This document shows positions 21,373 through 32,044 of a stretch of 64,000 nt of DNA, piece after piece; position 1 is the stretch's first letter; each line of letters begins with the position of its first letter. The translations under genes were made by a program, and so were the position numbers. The DNA is from Ailurus styani (Eukaryota > Chordata > Mammalia > Carnivora > Ailuridae). The stretch covers positions 2,209,832 through 2,273,831 of the forward strand of contig LNAC01000162.1 in assembly GCA_002007465.1 (NCBI GenBank), written 5' to 3'. The notes under the pieces were generated by a model. It was not told where the DNA came from, did no database searches, and worked only from the letters and a program-made list of their open reading frames with translations.

Positions 21373-21557
21373 GTTTTTGTTTTAAGATTTTTTTATTTAT
21401 TTCTTTGACACAGAGAGAGAGTGCACAAGCAGGGGGAGTGGCAGACAGAGGGAGAGGGAGAAGCAGGCTCCCAGCCAAGCAGGGAGCCCCATATGAGGCT
21501 CCATCCCAACCTGAGCTGAAGGCAGACGCTTAACCAACTGAGCCACCCAGATGCCTC
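21373..21557 (-). mobile_element. CAN-SINE (SINEC), arctoid-type
   Basis: 'GTTTTAAGATTTTTTTATTT', 'CACAAGCAGGGGGAGTGGC', 'CTGAGCTGAAGGCAGACGC', 'CACCCAGATGCC'. The flanks 'TGCAAATGTCCTTTTT' and 'TGCAAAAGGCTTTTT' form a TSD. Confidence 0.93.
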
Positions 21558-22737
21558 TGCAAAAGGCTTTTTGAATCACACTGAAACTGTAAATTTTAAG
21601 AAAGATTTTTTTCCCTTCTTCTGGTAAGTTCTTTTTAACACAAGACAGTTGCTCAAATATCATATATTAGGTCCTCTCTTTAAACTCCTGAGTCAGCCTA
21701 CTCCCTCTGTTAGCAAAGGGTCTGTGAATGCTGAATAGAATTTGGAATTGCTGTGGATTTTGTCAAAGGTTCTTAGTCTGGCATAGGCAAAAGTAAAAGA
21801 AGGCTATTCTCTAAGGATTTTCTATCTGTTTATGGATTTTAGAGTCCGTTCTAAGCAAGGATGGACATCCAGGCACGGGGAATAATTCCAGAGTATTCTC
21901 TTCCAAAATTATCATAGAAGCCTAAACTAAATAATGTGATATTCTAACTGCTTTTAACAGATGACATCCATAGGAAGGCCAAATGTTTACAAGAATGTTT
22001 TTTATAGTATGTAAAAGATGTTATGTAGTACATTGGGTAGGGTTCCAGACTATTGTGTGTAGAACAATTGTTTAGTTGCAACAGATTATTATAGCTGTTA
22101 TTTGTTATTTATTGCTGTTAACAGATTGAATAGATTGTTCAATTTCAACAGATTCCATCAGATCCAATATTTGTGTCCCATTCCTTGCCTTCCTTCCTAC
22201 AGCTCCCCACACCCTGATCTGTAGGTCATGGGTTCTGTCATTATCTTAGGGAATAGCAGAAAACAAACTTTATCAGAGTTATAAAAAGATGCCCTGGGCA
22301 ATTATCCCTCTAGTATAAGGCCTTCTCCCTAAGACACACATGTTCAGAATACAAGCTGGATTTCAAAAATTCAGATTTCTGTACTCACTCTGAGTCAGCA
22401 CTTTTAACTAGGCAATATTTAAAAAAATATTAGGTGGGGTTCTTGCATTTCACCCTTAGTCCCAATACTCATTTTCAGGCAGATTCTTTATTTTCCTTGG
22501 TCAATTGTTCCATCTTTTACTCTGCTTTAATTTATACCCAATTCCTTGAAATGTTAATATTTGGTAATATCCTCTGGCTTTTTGCTAGAATATGTAATTT
22601 GTCCTATTAAGTTTATTTGATCATTTAAGTAGGTTTTAAACACATAAGCTCAAACTTACTCTGGACAGAAATACTTGAACAATGTGCATAGGGCATTTTA
22701 TAAAATGTTATCTTTTTTCTTGCAAAAATTATTTAGA
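21558..22737. other. Unassigned stretch
   Basis: No repeat or gene recognised in 1.2 kb. 22065-22155 has an irregular repetition of a CAACAGATT/TAACAGATT motif. Possibly unique sequence. Confidence 0.5.
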
Positions 22738-22914
22738 GGGCACCTGGGTGGCTTAGTCAGTTAAGCATCTGCCTTCGGCTCAGGTCGTGGTCCCTGGGTC
22801 CTGTGAGTAGAGGGCTCTTGCTCAGTGGGGGGTCTGCTTCTCCCACTACCCCTCCTCACTGCTCCTGATCTCTCTCTCATGCTCTTTCTCTCAAATAAAA
22901 TCTTTTAAAAAAAT
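22738..22914 (+). mobile_element. CAN-SINE (SINEC), arctoid-type
   Basis: 'GGGCACCTGGGTGGCTTAG', 'CAGTTAAGCATCTGCCTTC', 'CTCTCAAATAAAATC', A tail. TSD-like flanks 'AAAAATTATTTAGA' and 'AAAAATTATATTTAGA'. Confidence 0.95.
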
Positions 22915-23649
22915 TATATTTAGAAAGGTGTTTTTAATTCACAGTGTGCCTTTTATAAACTGTCATATTTTCTCCTTAAGCTAATGGTTTCTCACCATTA
23001 GTGACTCCTTGGATAAGGAAGTTTATTCTTGCCTAATTTTGGCTTATACTTAAATAGGAGATTTGTATAGCTTGAATACTTAAAATTTAAGTGAAAAATA
23101 ATTTTTGCAGTCATTTATTTATTATTATTACTGAGATCTAGAAAGCTGAGAGAAGTGAGGAGGCAGGTGGAACCACAGAAGTGTCTTATTCTCTGTTTTC
23201 TGGCTTGGTGTTGAGGGTTCACTAAGAGAGAAGGTTTAACAGAATTTGCTCCCTGCTCAGGATGACCCTCAGTGGAAGGATATGTGCGATCACCGATCTC
23301 AATGGGATCTAAATTTTACCAGTTTCCGGAGACAAGGAGAATTTTTGTCTACAAAGGACTCTGAAACCTAAACTTAACCCTTTGGGTTATGGGATGTCAG
23401 CTAATTCCTATCAGTGTCTTTCTCCTTGACTTTACACCTATTAAGCTTTCTTTCCACAGAAGGATGGTTGCACATTAACCCATTATCTGTTTTTTGAATA
23501 TAATCTCAGCTGCACCAATTGTGCCAAATATTTCTCAGAGGTTCTAACCTATGAATAGCACCCAGCTACAGCTTCTACTTACAGTATAGAGCTCAAAACT
23601 ACTTGTGTATTCAATTGCACAGGCAATAAAATAGAGTGCTTACATAGTG
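22915..23649. other. Unassigned stretch
   Basis: No recognised element. 23150-23350 is somewhat more GC-rich and contains the only 'CGATCACCGATC' patch here. Confidence 0.5.
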
Positions 23650-23880
23650 TAAATTCTAAAACATGCCTACATTTGAATTCAGACTCTGCCAGTTATTTAG
23701 CTTTGTGGACTTAGGCAACTTAGATTGTTAAACCTCTTTAGGCTTTATTTTTTGTATTTGTGAAGTGGGGATAATAGCTACCAATAAAGTTATAAGAATT
23801 AAATCAATTTATTTACATATATGTATATACTATATCTGTCAGTGCCTAGCATGTAATAGCACATAGTAAATGTTTTTCAT
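23650..23880 (+). mobile_element. MIR SINE remnant
   Basis: Fits the mammalian-wide MIR core: 'TTGAATTCAGACTCTGCCAG', 'GGACTTAGGCAACTTAG', 'GTGAAGTGGGGATAATAGC', 'AGTGCCTAGCATGTAATAG', 'GTAAATGTTT'. Old and diverged. Confidence 0.85.
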
Positions 23881-24009
23881 TTATTATTTTTCATATTCCC
23901 ATCAGAATTTGAGTTAACAGAACATGGTGGATCTTTACTTTCAGTTCTAACATGTGAAGAGAGCTTGTAATAAATACAAAATATAAAACACACACACAAA
24001 GTAGGTATA

Positions 24010-24830
24010 TTCAGGCAGCAGGAAATCTGAGACAAAGAGAAAATCTTGAAGGTATCCAAGGCAAAACAAAATATCTTAACTATTAAGGAATAAGGATAAG
24101 AATTACATCAGGCTTCTCCAGTAATCATGCAAGCAAGAAGTGAGTAAAGTGATACCATTAAGTGTTGAAAGTAAAACCAGAAAAACCTAGAATTTTTTAG
24201 CTAGTGAAATTAAAAAGTAATTCAGGAAAATTATGTAGATAAGAAATTTGGATCACATAGAGAAAGGAAGTGTGTCAGAATAAAAGGTAAAATATCTTAT
24301 TTTTTATTAATTTTATTTATATTTTAAATTTAAATTTTAAATTTAAAATTCTAAAGTAAGAATTGCACTGTATTAAGTAATTATATGGATAAGTGCAGTG
24401 AATCTTGGCAATGTCATAAGGGATAGGAAGGAGGATTTGGGATACTCTTATAAAGTATTACATGAAGTCATAAAGTGTATGTAAAAGTAGACTTCATTTA
24501 AAATGCATGTTGTGAACTCAAGGGAAAATAGGAAAAAAAAAATAAATGCCATGCTAACAGAGCAGGTAAGATTGAATTATATTAAGCTCTTACTTAAAAC
24601 TAAGAAGATATGCAACAAGCAGAAGGTAGTTACAAGATGATAAATATTAATCTAGTTTGATAAACACTATAAATGTGTGATCTAAATGCAGCCATTAAAA
24701 GACAAATTCTCAGATTGAATAAGCAAGTTCTCTACCAAAAAATAAAAAAAAATCAGTTTAAAATTCAGGTTAAAAGTAAAGGGATTGATAAAGATCCACC
24801 ATGCTAATACTAATCAAAAGAGGAGAGCGA
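24010..24830 (+). mobile_element. Ancient L1M, ORF1 end to ORF2 start
   Basis: Sense old-L1 text: 'AATCATGCAAGCAAGAAG', 'GTGTTGAAAGTAAAACCAG', then the inter-ORF region, then 'TAAAAGACAAATTCTCAGATTG' and 'CATGCTAATACTAATCAAAAG'. The order matches L1. An AT-only patch (24297-24350) of alternating TTTAAA blocks lies inside. Confidence 0.65.
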
Positions 24831-25199
24831 GCTTTCATTGTTACTTTATCCAGAACTCTACACCTACCCTTCCTGTCTGTGATGTCGGGGAAAAGTTATT
24901 GATGTATCTACTATCATATTTGAAGTTACTTTCTCTCCCTTTCTTTTTAAAAATAACATCAGGGTGACTCAAAGTTGGTTGTCTGATCTGCTTCTGAGAA
25001 ATTCCCACTTTATTCTTTAAATTTCTGCATTCTTAAAGTCTGATTTAATCACTTTCCATGTGTAAACCAGCTAGCAATTTTAGTAACAATGATTTCAATG
25101 ACAGCCAACAGTGTGACATGGCTGTCAAAAGACAGCTAATGTATTATTAGGTTATATTACTAGAAATGTAGTATTTGGCATAAAGAAGGAAATAGTTCT
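24831..25199. other. Unassigned stretch
   Basis: Nothing recognised. Confidence 0.5.
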
Positions 25200-25640
25200 A
25201 CTGTTTTGTGCATTAATTGTACATCATCTGGAGTACCATTTTTTAGTTATGGGTATCATATTTAAGAGGACACTGACAAGTGCATAAACATGTTCTGAGA
25301 TATTGAAGCCATTTCAAATAAAGTATCCTAAGGAAAAAGTATTAGATGTCTAGTATTTGATAGATTCTGGAAAAGCAGTTATACTCAGGTGAATGTAATG
25401 GAAAGGAAGCTTCAACACAGAATAAAGAAAAACTTCTTAGTACTTATAACTCACCAACTTTGGAATGGACTATATTCTGAGATAATCATGAGCAGCCTGT
25501 CAATGGAAGTGTCCAAACAAAGTGGATGCCAATATGCCTAAGCTATTGCTATACTGGTCTCTTTACAGCATTGTAGAATTTGAGCTCAATGACCTCAAAG
25601 ATACCTGCCAGCCCAAATACTCTGTGATTCTACTTTAAAA
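25200..25640 (+). mobile_element. CR1/L3-like LINE remnant
   Basis: The 3' part reads like the terminal region of the ancient CR1-clade L3: 'CATCTGGAGTACCATTTTTTAG', 'ACACTGACAAG', 'AACTTTGGAATGGACTATATTC', 'GAAGTGTCCAAACAAAG', then 'AATGACCTCAAAGATACCTGCC' and 'TCTGTGATTCTAC'. No open frame survives. Confidence 0.55.
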
Positions 25641-26607
25641 CCTTTTCATGGTCTATTTATCAGCCAATGAAATTAGTTCTTGTTAAGGTGGAAGATTTTT
25701 AAGATCCTTTCTTTCTTTAGAGCCCTAAAAATATCTATAGAATGAAGCGACTTAAGAAAAACTTCCCATTCCTCACAATTAGTCCCAAACCTTTAAAACC
25801 CAAAAGTAACATCTCAAGTTAATTTGTGAATTGTTCACTGTGTGTGCAAGTGAGATATATTTTGAAGACATCCTGTGAAAGTATAAAGCAATTTTTATAA
25901 TTATAAAAGTGATTTTATTCATCAAATATAGAGGCATATATACACGCATATATATATATATCACTTATGATTCTATCACCTGGTAATAAATGTGGTTAAT
26001 AATTATAAAATTGTTCTTTGGGAAATATAAACACAGTTGTTACATTATAAATGTAATTTTATAGTATGCCATTCCATTTAACAATAAAAAAATCAAGGTA
26101 CTGTAACAACGAGTATGTGCACATCTTTTAGAAACCATCAGACTTGGATCCAGGACCTGGCTCATTCATGATTCGAAAGAATTTGGTCTAATTACATAAC
26201 TTGTCTTTCCCTGGGTTCTAGAATTTAAAAGTAAAAATTAATAGTATAATTATTATGATCAAATCTCAAAATACATGTACTATAACTATTATGTCACTCA
26301 GTATATAACAGATTCAGACTAAATAATACTTAATAGACCTTTCCTTATCCTATCAGTTTAAATATAATTTTAATGTCTGTACAATATATTTAATGAACTC
26401 AACATGGTTTATTTCTATCTTAAAAGTTTTTTACTGTTAAATCCCACAAGGTAGAAAAGAGTAAATTTTGTTTCTTGGGATTTTTGATTATAATAAAAAA
26501 GAGCCTCCTTGAAACTCCTTGTTTCCCTACTATTTTCTAATGAGATTTGAATTTTTACTCCATAATGCAGTGTTGCTTTAACTAAATGTAATGTGACTTT
26601 CCTAAAT
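25641..26607. other. Unassigned AT-rich stretch
   Basis: No recognised element apart from a short (TA)n at 25946-25962. Confidence 0.5.
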
Positions 26608-27415
26608 ATTTTTATCTTAAAGTATAATTCACATACAGTGTTACATTCTTTTCAGGTTTCACAATATAATGATACAACCACTGTATGCATTACTTAGTAC
26701 TCATCACTTGATAAGAGTACGTATAATATCCTTTACCCATTTCCTTGCCCACCTCCTCTATGGCATCCACTAGCTTATTCGCTTATTTCAGAGTCTGATG
26801 TCACTTTTTTCTGTGTTTCATTTCTTCAACTTCACATAGGAATGAAATCATATAGTGTCTGTCTTTCTCTGATTTATTTCACTTAGTACTATACCCTCAA
26901 AGTCTATCATGTTGTTGCAAATGGCAAGATCTGATAGGTTTTTATGACTAAGTAAATATTCCATTGTGTATATATACCATTTCTTCTTTATCAATTCACC
27001 TATGGATGGGTACTTGGATCACTTCCGTATCTTGGCTATTGTAAATAATGCTGCAACAAACATAGGGGTGCATGTATCTTTTTGAATTGGTGTTTTCATT
27101 TTCTTTGGGTAAATACCCAGTAGTGGAATTACTAGATTATATGGTAATTGTATTAAAAATTTTTTTTTGAGAAACCTCCATACTATTTTCCACAGTGGCT
27201 GCACCAATTTGCATTCCCACCAACAGTGAAGGAGGGTTCCGTTTTCTCCACATCCTTGCCAATACTTGTTAATCTTGAGTTTCTTGTGTTTTTTACTGTA
27301 GCTATCCTCACAAGTGTGAGGTGAAGTCTTACTGTGGTTTTAATTCCCATTTCCTGATTGTGATTAGCAATATTGAGCATAATTTCACGTGTCTGTTGGC
27401 CATTTGTATGACCAT
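26608..27415 (-). mobile_element. LINE-1 3' end, older copy
   Basis: Antisense L1 3'UTR ('AAAGTATAATTCACATACAG') followed by the ORF2 C-terminal region. The sequence breaks at about 27415 where another L1 3' end starts. It may be the 3' part of the L1 that reappears at 32045. Confidence 0.85.
27019..27380 (-). pseudogene. L1 ORF2p C-terminus fragments
   Basis: Two overlapping minus-strand frames match the ORF2p C-terminal domain: 'FTVGGNANWCSHCGK' (27183-27380), then 'PLWKIVWRFLKK', 'VIPLLGIYPKKMKTPIQK' and 'TPMFVAALFTIAKI' (27019-27207). The split between frames shows a frameshift near 27190. Relic only. Confidence 0.88.
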
Positions 27416-28006
27416 TTTTCTCAAGTTTTTATTGAAATGCAGTTAGTTAACATACAGTGTAATATTAGTTTCCATTGTAGAATTTAGTGATTCATCACTT
27501 ACATAGAACACCCGGTGTGCATCACAAGTACCCTCCTTGATTCCTTGATAGGGGTCATCTATTTAACCCCTCCATGCAGTCACCTCCCCTCCAGTAACAT
27601 TCAATTTGTTCTCTCTAGTTAAGAATCTGTTTCTTGGATTTCCTCTTTTTTCCTCCTATGTTTGTTTGTTTTGCTTCCTAAATTCCACAGAAGAGTGAAA
27701 TCATATGGTATTTGTAATTCTCTGACTTATTTCACTTAGCATAATACTCTCTACCTCCATCCATGTCACTGCAAATGGCAAGATTTCATTCTTTTTTATG
27801 GCTGAGTAATAATAATCTATATGTATATGTATACCATATTTTCTTTATCCATTCATTAGTCAAAGGACATTTGGGCTCTTTCCATAATGTGGCTGTTCTG
27901 GATAAAGCTACTATAAACATCAGGGTGCATGTATTCCTTTGAATTAGTTTTTTTGTATTCTTTGGGTAAATACTTAGTAGTGTGTTTGTTGGATCACAGG
28001 GTAGTT

Positions 28007-28219
28007 CTATTGTTCACTTTTTGATGAACCACCATGCTGTTTTCCAGAATGGCTGCACAAATTTGCATTCCCACCAACAATATAAGACGATTCTCCTTTT
28101 TTGGCAGTCTCACCAACACCTGTTGTTTCCTGCGCTGTGAATTTTAGCCATTCTGACTGATGTGATATCTCATTGTGGTTTTGATTTGTGTTTCCCTGAT
28201 GATGAGTGATACTAAGCAT
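28007..28219 (-). pseudogene. L1 ORF2p C-terminal fragment
   Basis: A 70-codon frame with 'ESSYIVGGNANLCSHSGKQ', homologous to the C-terminal segment seen at 27183-27380. The second cysteine is serine. Belongs to the L1 starting at 27416. Confidence 0.85.
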
Positions 28220-29039
28220 TTTTTCACATTTCTTAACTGCCCATTTCTTAACTGGATTATTTGTTTTTTTGGGTGTAGAGTTTTATAAGTCCTTCATATA
28301 AGATACATCATATGCAAATTTCTTCTCCCATTCTGTAAACTGACATTTAGTTTTGTTACTTGTTTCCTTTGCTGTGCAAAAGCTTTTTATTTTGATGAAG
28401 TCCCAATAGTTAATTTCTTTTGTTTTTCTTGGCTCAGTAGACATATCTAGAAGTTAATATGGCTGATGTCAAAGAGATTGCTGCCTTTGTTTTGATGGTT
28501 TTCCTGTCTCATATTTTTGTCTTTCATTCATTTTGAATTTATTTTTGTGTATGGTGTAAGAAAGTGATCTGGTTTCATTCTTTTGCATATTGCTGTCCAG
28601 TTTTCTCAACAAAATTTGTGGAAGAGATTGTCTTTTTCCCATTGAATAATTTGTCCTGCTTTGCTGAAGATTAATTGACCATGTGTGTTTTTGGTTTTTC
28701 TATTCTCTTCCATTGATCTGTCTACTTTTGTGCCAGTACCATGCTGTCTTAATCATTACAGCTTTGTAATATAGCTTAAGGTCCAGAATTGTGATGCCAC
28801 CAGGTTTGCTTTTTTTTAATTATTATTTTTCAAAATTGCTTTGGTTATTCAGAGTCTTTTGTGGTTTCATACAAATTTTAGGATTGTTATATTAACTCTG
28901 AAAAATGCTGGTGGTATTTTGATAGGGATTGCATTAAATGTGTAGAATGCTTTGGGTAATATAGACATTTAAAAAATATTCTTCCAATTCATGAGCATGG
29001 AATGTTTTTCCATTTCTTTGTGTCACCTGCAATTTCTTT

Positions 29040-29235
29040 CTTTTTTTTTTAAGATTTTATTTATTTATTTCACAGAGGGGGAGAGATCACAAGGAGGCAG
29101 AGAGGCAGGCAGAGAGAGGGGGAAGCAGGCTCCCTGCCGAGCAGAGAGCCCGACGCGGGCCTCGATCCCAGGACCCTGAGATCATGACCTGAGCTGAAAG
29201 CAGAGGCTCTAACCCACTGAGCCACCCAGGCGCCC
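29040..29235 (-). mobile_element. Young CAN-SINE (SINEC), CACAGAGGG subfamily
   Basis: Poly-T, 'TTATTTATTTCACAGAGGGG', 'CACAAGGAGGCAGAGAGGC', 'CTGAGCTGAAAGCAGAGG', 'CCACCCAGGCGCCC'. Perfect 12-bp TSD TGCAATTTCTTT at 29028-29039 and 29236-29247. Little divergence suggests a recent insertion. Confidence 0.97.
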
Positions 29236-29540
29236 TGCAATTTCTTTTATCAGTGTTTGGTGGTTTTCAGAGTACAGATCTTTTACCTCTATGGTTAGGT
29301 TTATCTCTAGGTATCTTAGAATTTTTGGTGCAATTGTAAATGGGATTGATTCCTTGATTTCTCTTTTTGCTGCTTCATTCTGTATAAAAATGCAGAAGAT
29401 TTCTGCACATTGATTTTTTTATCCCGTGACTTTGCTGAAACCATGTATCAGTTTTGGCAGGTTTGGGGTAGTTTTTTTGTTTTTTTATAAAGATTATCAT
29501 GTCATCTGCAAAGAGTGAAAGTTTGACTTCTTCCTTGCGA

Positions 29541-29869
29541 TTTTTGTTGTCTGAACGCTGATACTAGGCCTTCCAGTACTGTTAAATAACAGTGGTGAGA
29601 GTGGACATTCCTTTCTTGTTCCTGATCATAGAGGAAAAGCTCTCAATTTTTCCCCACTGATGATGATATTAGCTATGGTTTTTTCATATATGACCNAGAT
29701 GCCATTTATTTCTTTTTGTTGTCTGAACGCTGATACTAGGCCTTCCAGTACTATGTTAAATAACAGTGGTGAGAGTGGACATTCCTTTCTTGTTCCTGAT
29801 CATAGAGGAAAAGCTCTCAATTTTTCCCCACTGATGATGATATTAGCTATGGTTTTTTCATATATGACC
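29541..29869. repeat. Duplicated L1 segment split by one N (29696)
   Basis: 29541-29695 reappears from about 29713 to 29869, with N at 29696. The right copy keeps a 'GATGCCATTTATTTC' segment that the left lacks, so the copies differ by a roughly 20-bp indel. Probable alleles or a faulty contig end. Confidence 0.9.
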
Positions 29870-29931
29870 TTTTTTTTTTTTTTAAGATTTTATTTATTTA
29901 TTTCACAGAGGGAGAGAGATCAGAAGGAGGC
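29870..29931 (-). mobile_element. Partial SINEC tail ending at an N
   Basis: Poly-T then 'AAGATTTTATTTATTTATTTC', 'ACAGAGGGAGAGAGATC', 'AGAAGGAGGC', and the sequence stops at N 29932. It matches the young subfamily at 29040 and 49152. Flanking L1 resumes without the SINE. Confidence 0.92.
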
Positions 29932-29932
29932 N

Positions 29933-30069
29933 ATACTAGGCCTTCCAGTACTATGTTAAATAACAGTGGTGAGAGTGGACATTCCTTTCTTGTTCCTGAT
30001 CATAGAGGAAAAGCTCTCAATTTTTCCCCACTGATGATGATATTAGTTATGGTTTTTTCATATATGACC
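29933..30069. repeat. Third copy of L1 segment, SINE-free
   Basis: Repeats about 29733-29869 almost exactly, but runs from 'ATATATGACC' straight into 'TTTTATTTATCCC' with no SINE. It looks like the empty-site allele. Confidence 0.9.
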
Positions 30070-30071
30070 TT

Positions 30072-30490
30072 TTATTTATCCCTACTTTGTTGAGGGTTTT
30101 TTAAAATCATGAATGGATACACTTTTTCAAATGCTTCTTCTGCATCTATTGAAAAGATCATATGGCTCTTATCCTTTCTCTTATCAACGTGGTGTGTCAC
30201 ATTGATTAATTTGGGAATACTGAACCACTCTTGCAGCCCAGGAATAATTTCCACCTGACTGTAGTGATTGATTACTTTAATGTATTGGTGGGTAGCATTT
30301 GCTAATATTTTATTGAGAATTTTTGCATCCATGTTCTCAGGGTTATTGGACTTTCCTTCCGTTGTTTAATAGCTTCTTTGCCTGGTTTTGTTATCAGGGT
30401 AATCCTGGCCACATAGAAAGAATTTGTAAGTTTTCCTTCCATTTCTATTTTTTGGAAGAGTTTGAGAATAGGTATTAACTCTTCTTTCAA
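30072..30490 (-). pseudogene. L1 ORF2p reverse-transcriptase fragments
   Basis: Two overlapping frames. 30302-30490 covers 'EELIPILKLFQKIEMEGKL', 'NSFYVARITLITKPGK' and an altered RPISL motif. 30072-30332 covers '[18 protein letters not shown]' and '[16 protein letters not shown]'. A frameshift separates them. The FADD catalytic motif is not in either. Confidence 0.88.
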
Positions 30491-32044
30491 TGCTTGGTAG
30501 AATTTTCCTGTGAAACCATCTGACTCTGGACTTTTGTTTGTTGGGAATCCTTTGATTACTGAATCAATTTCTTTGCTGGTTATGGGTCTGTTCAGGTTTT
30601 CTATTTCTTCCTGTTCCAGTTATGGTAGTTTGGTAGTTTATATGTTTCTAGGAATTTATCTGTTTCTTCCAGGTTGTCCAATTTGTTGACATATATATTT
30701 TTATAATATTCTCTTACAAATACTTATATTTTGCTGGTTGCTATTTTTCTTCTCTCATTTGTGATTTTATTTATTTGGGTACTTTCTCTTTTTGATAAGT
30801 CTGGTTAGGGTTTTATCAATTTTACAAAGTTTTTTGAAGACCCAGCTCCTGGTTTCATTGATTTGATTTTTTGTAATTTCTATATCACTTATTTCTACTC
30901 TAAAGTCCCCCCACCCCCGCCTTCTGCTTGCTTTAGACTATTGTTCTTTCTCTAGCTCCTGTAGGTGTAAGATTAGGTTTAGTTGACATTTGTCTTCCTT
31001 TTGAGTAGGCCTGCATTGCTATTTATTTCCCTCTTAGGACCACTTTTGGTATATCCCAAAGGTTTTGGACCATTGTGTTTTCATTTGTTTCCATGAATTC
31101 TTAAATTCTTTTTTGATTTCCTCACTGACCCATTCACTGTTTAGTAGCTGTTATTTAACCCCCATTTATGTATATTCCTTCCACACTTTTTTCTTGTGCT
31201 TGATATCTAGTTTCATAGCTGTATGGTTGAAAAAGATGCATGATAGCATGATATGACTTCAGTCTATTTGAGTTTTTGATATTTGTTTTGCGGCTTAACA
31301 TGCATTAATTGGAAAATGTTCCATGTCCACTTGAAAATAATGTATTCTGTGGTTTTAGCACAGAGTGCTTCAGCATTTGTTAGATTCAAATGGTTCAATG
31401 TGTCATTGTAGGCCACTGTTCTCTTGTTGATTTTCTGTTTGGATGATCAGTCCATTGATGTGATATGTTAAAGTCCCTTACTAAGTTTTGCTACCCCAGT
31501 TTTCTTTTGGCATCTGTGATAGCTGTTTCTACATCCCCTCACTTTCAATCTGCAGGTTTCTTTCCACCTGAAATGAGTCTCTTGTGGGCAGCCATATAGA
31601 TAGGTTTGGGGTTTGTTTGTTTTTTCCACTGTGTCACCCTGTACCTTTTTTTTGGAGTATTTAGTCCATTTACATTCAACCTAATTATTGATAGGTATGT
31701 ATTTATTGCCTTTTTGTGGTTAGTTCTATAGATTTTCTCTGATCCTTTCTTCTCTTGCTCTCATGGTTTGCTTTTTTTAATAATATACTTGCATCCTTTT
31801 CTCTTTATTGTGTGCATATCTATTAATGGCTTTTGATTTGTGGTTACCATTAGGTTTGTATATAACATTGTGCATATAGTAGTCGATTCTAAGTTGATGG
31901 TCATTTAAATTTAAACCCATTCTTTACTTGTCTCCTTCCTACATTTTAGGCATATGGGGTCTTATTTGGTGAATCCCTTGATGATTTTTACAGAAGAAAT
32001 ATTTATTTTTACTGTTCTTGTGTTTTGTTGTTTTACTTTTCATT

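Larger units (their letters stand above)
27416..32044 (-). mobile_element. LINE-1, 4.6 kb, 3'UTR to ORF1-ORF2 linker
   Basis: Antisense landmarks in order: 3' end 'TTTTTATTGAAATGCAGTTAG'; ORF2 C-terminus; reverse transcriptase at about 28.7-30.9 kb; endonuclease ending near 31620 ('GAGTCTCTTGTGGGCAGCC'); inter-ORF linker to about 32044. It carries a SINE (29040-29235), a partial SINE and two single-N duplications. Older than the mustelid SINEs. No intact ORF. Confidence 0.88.
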
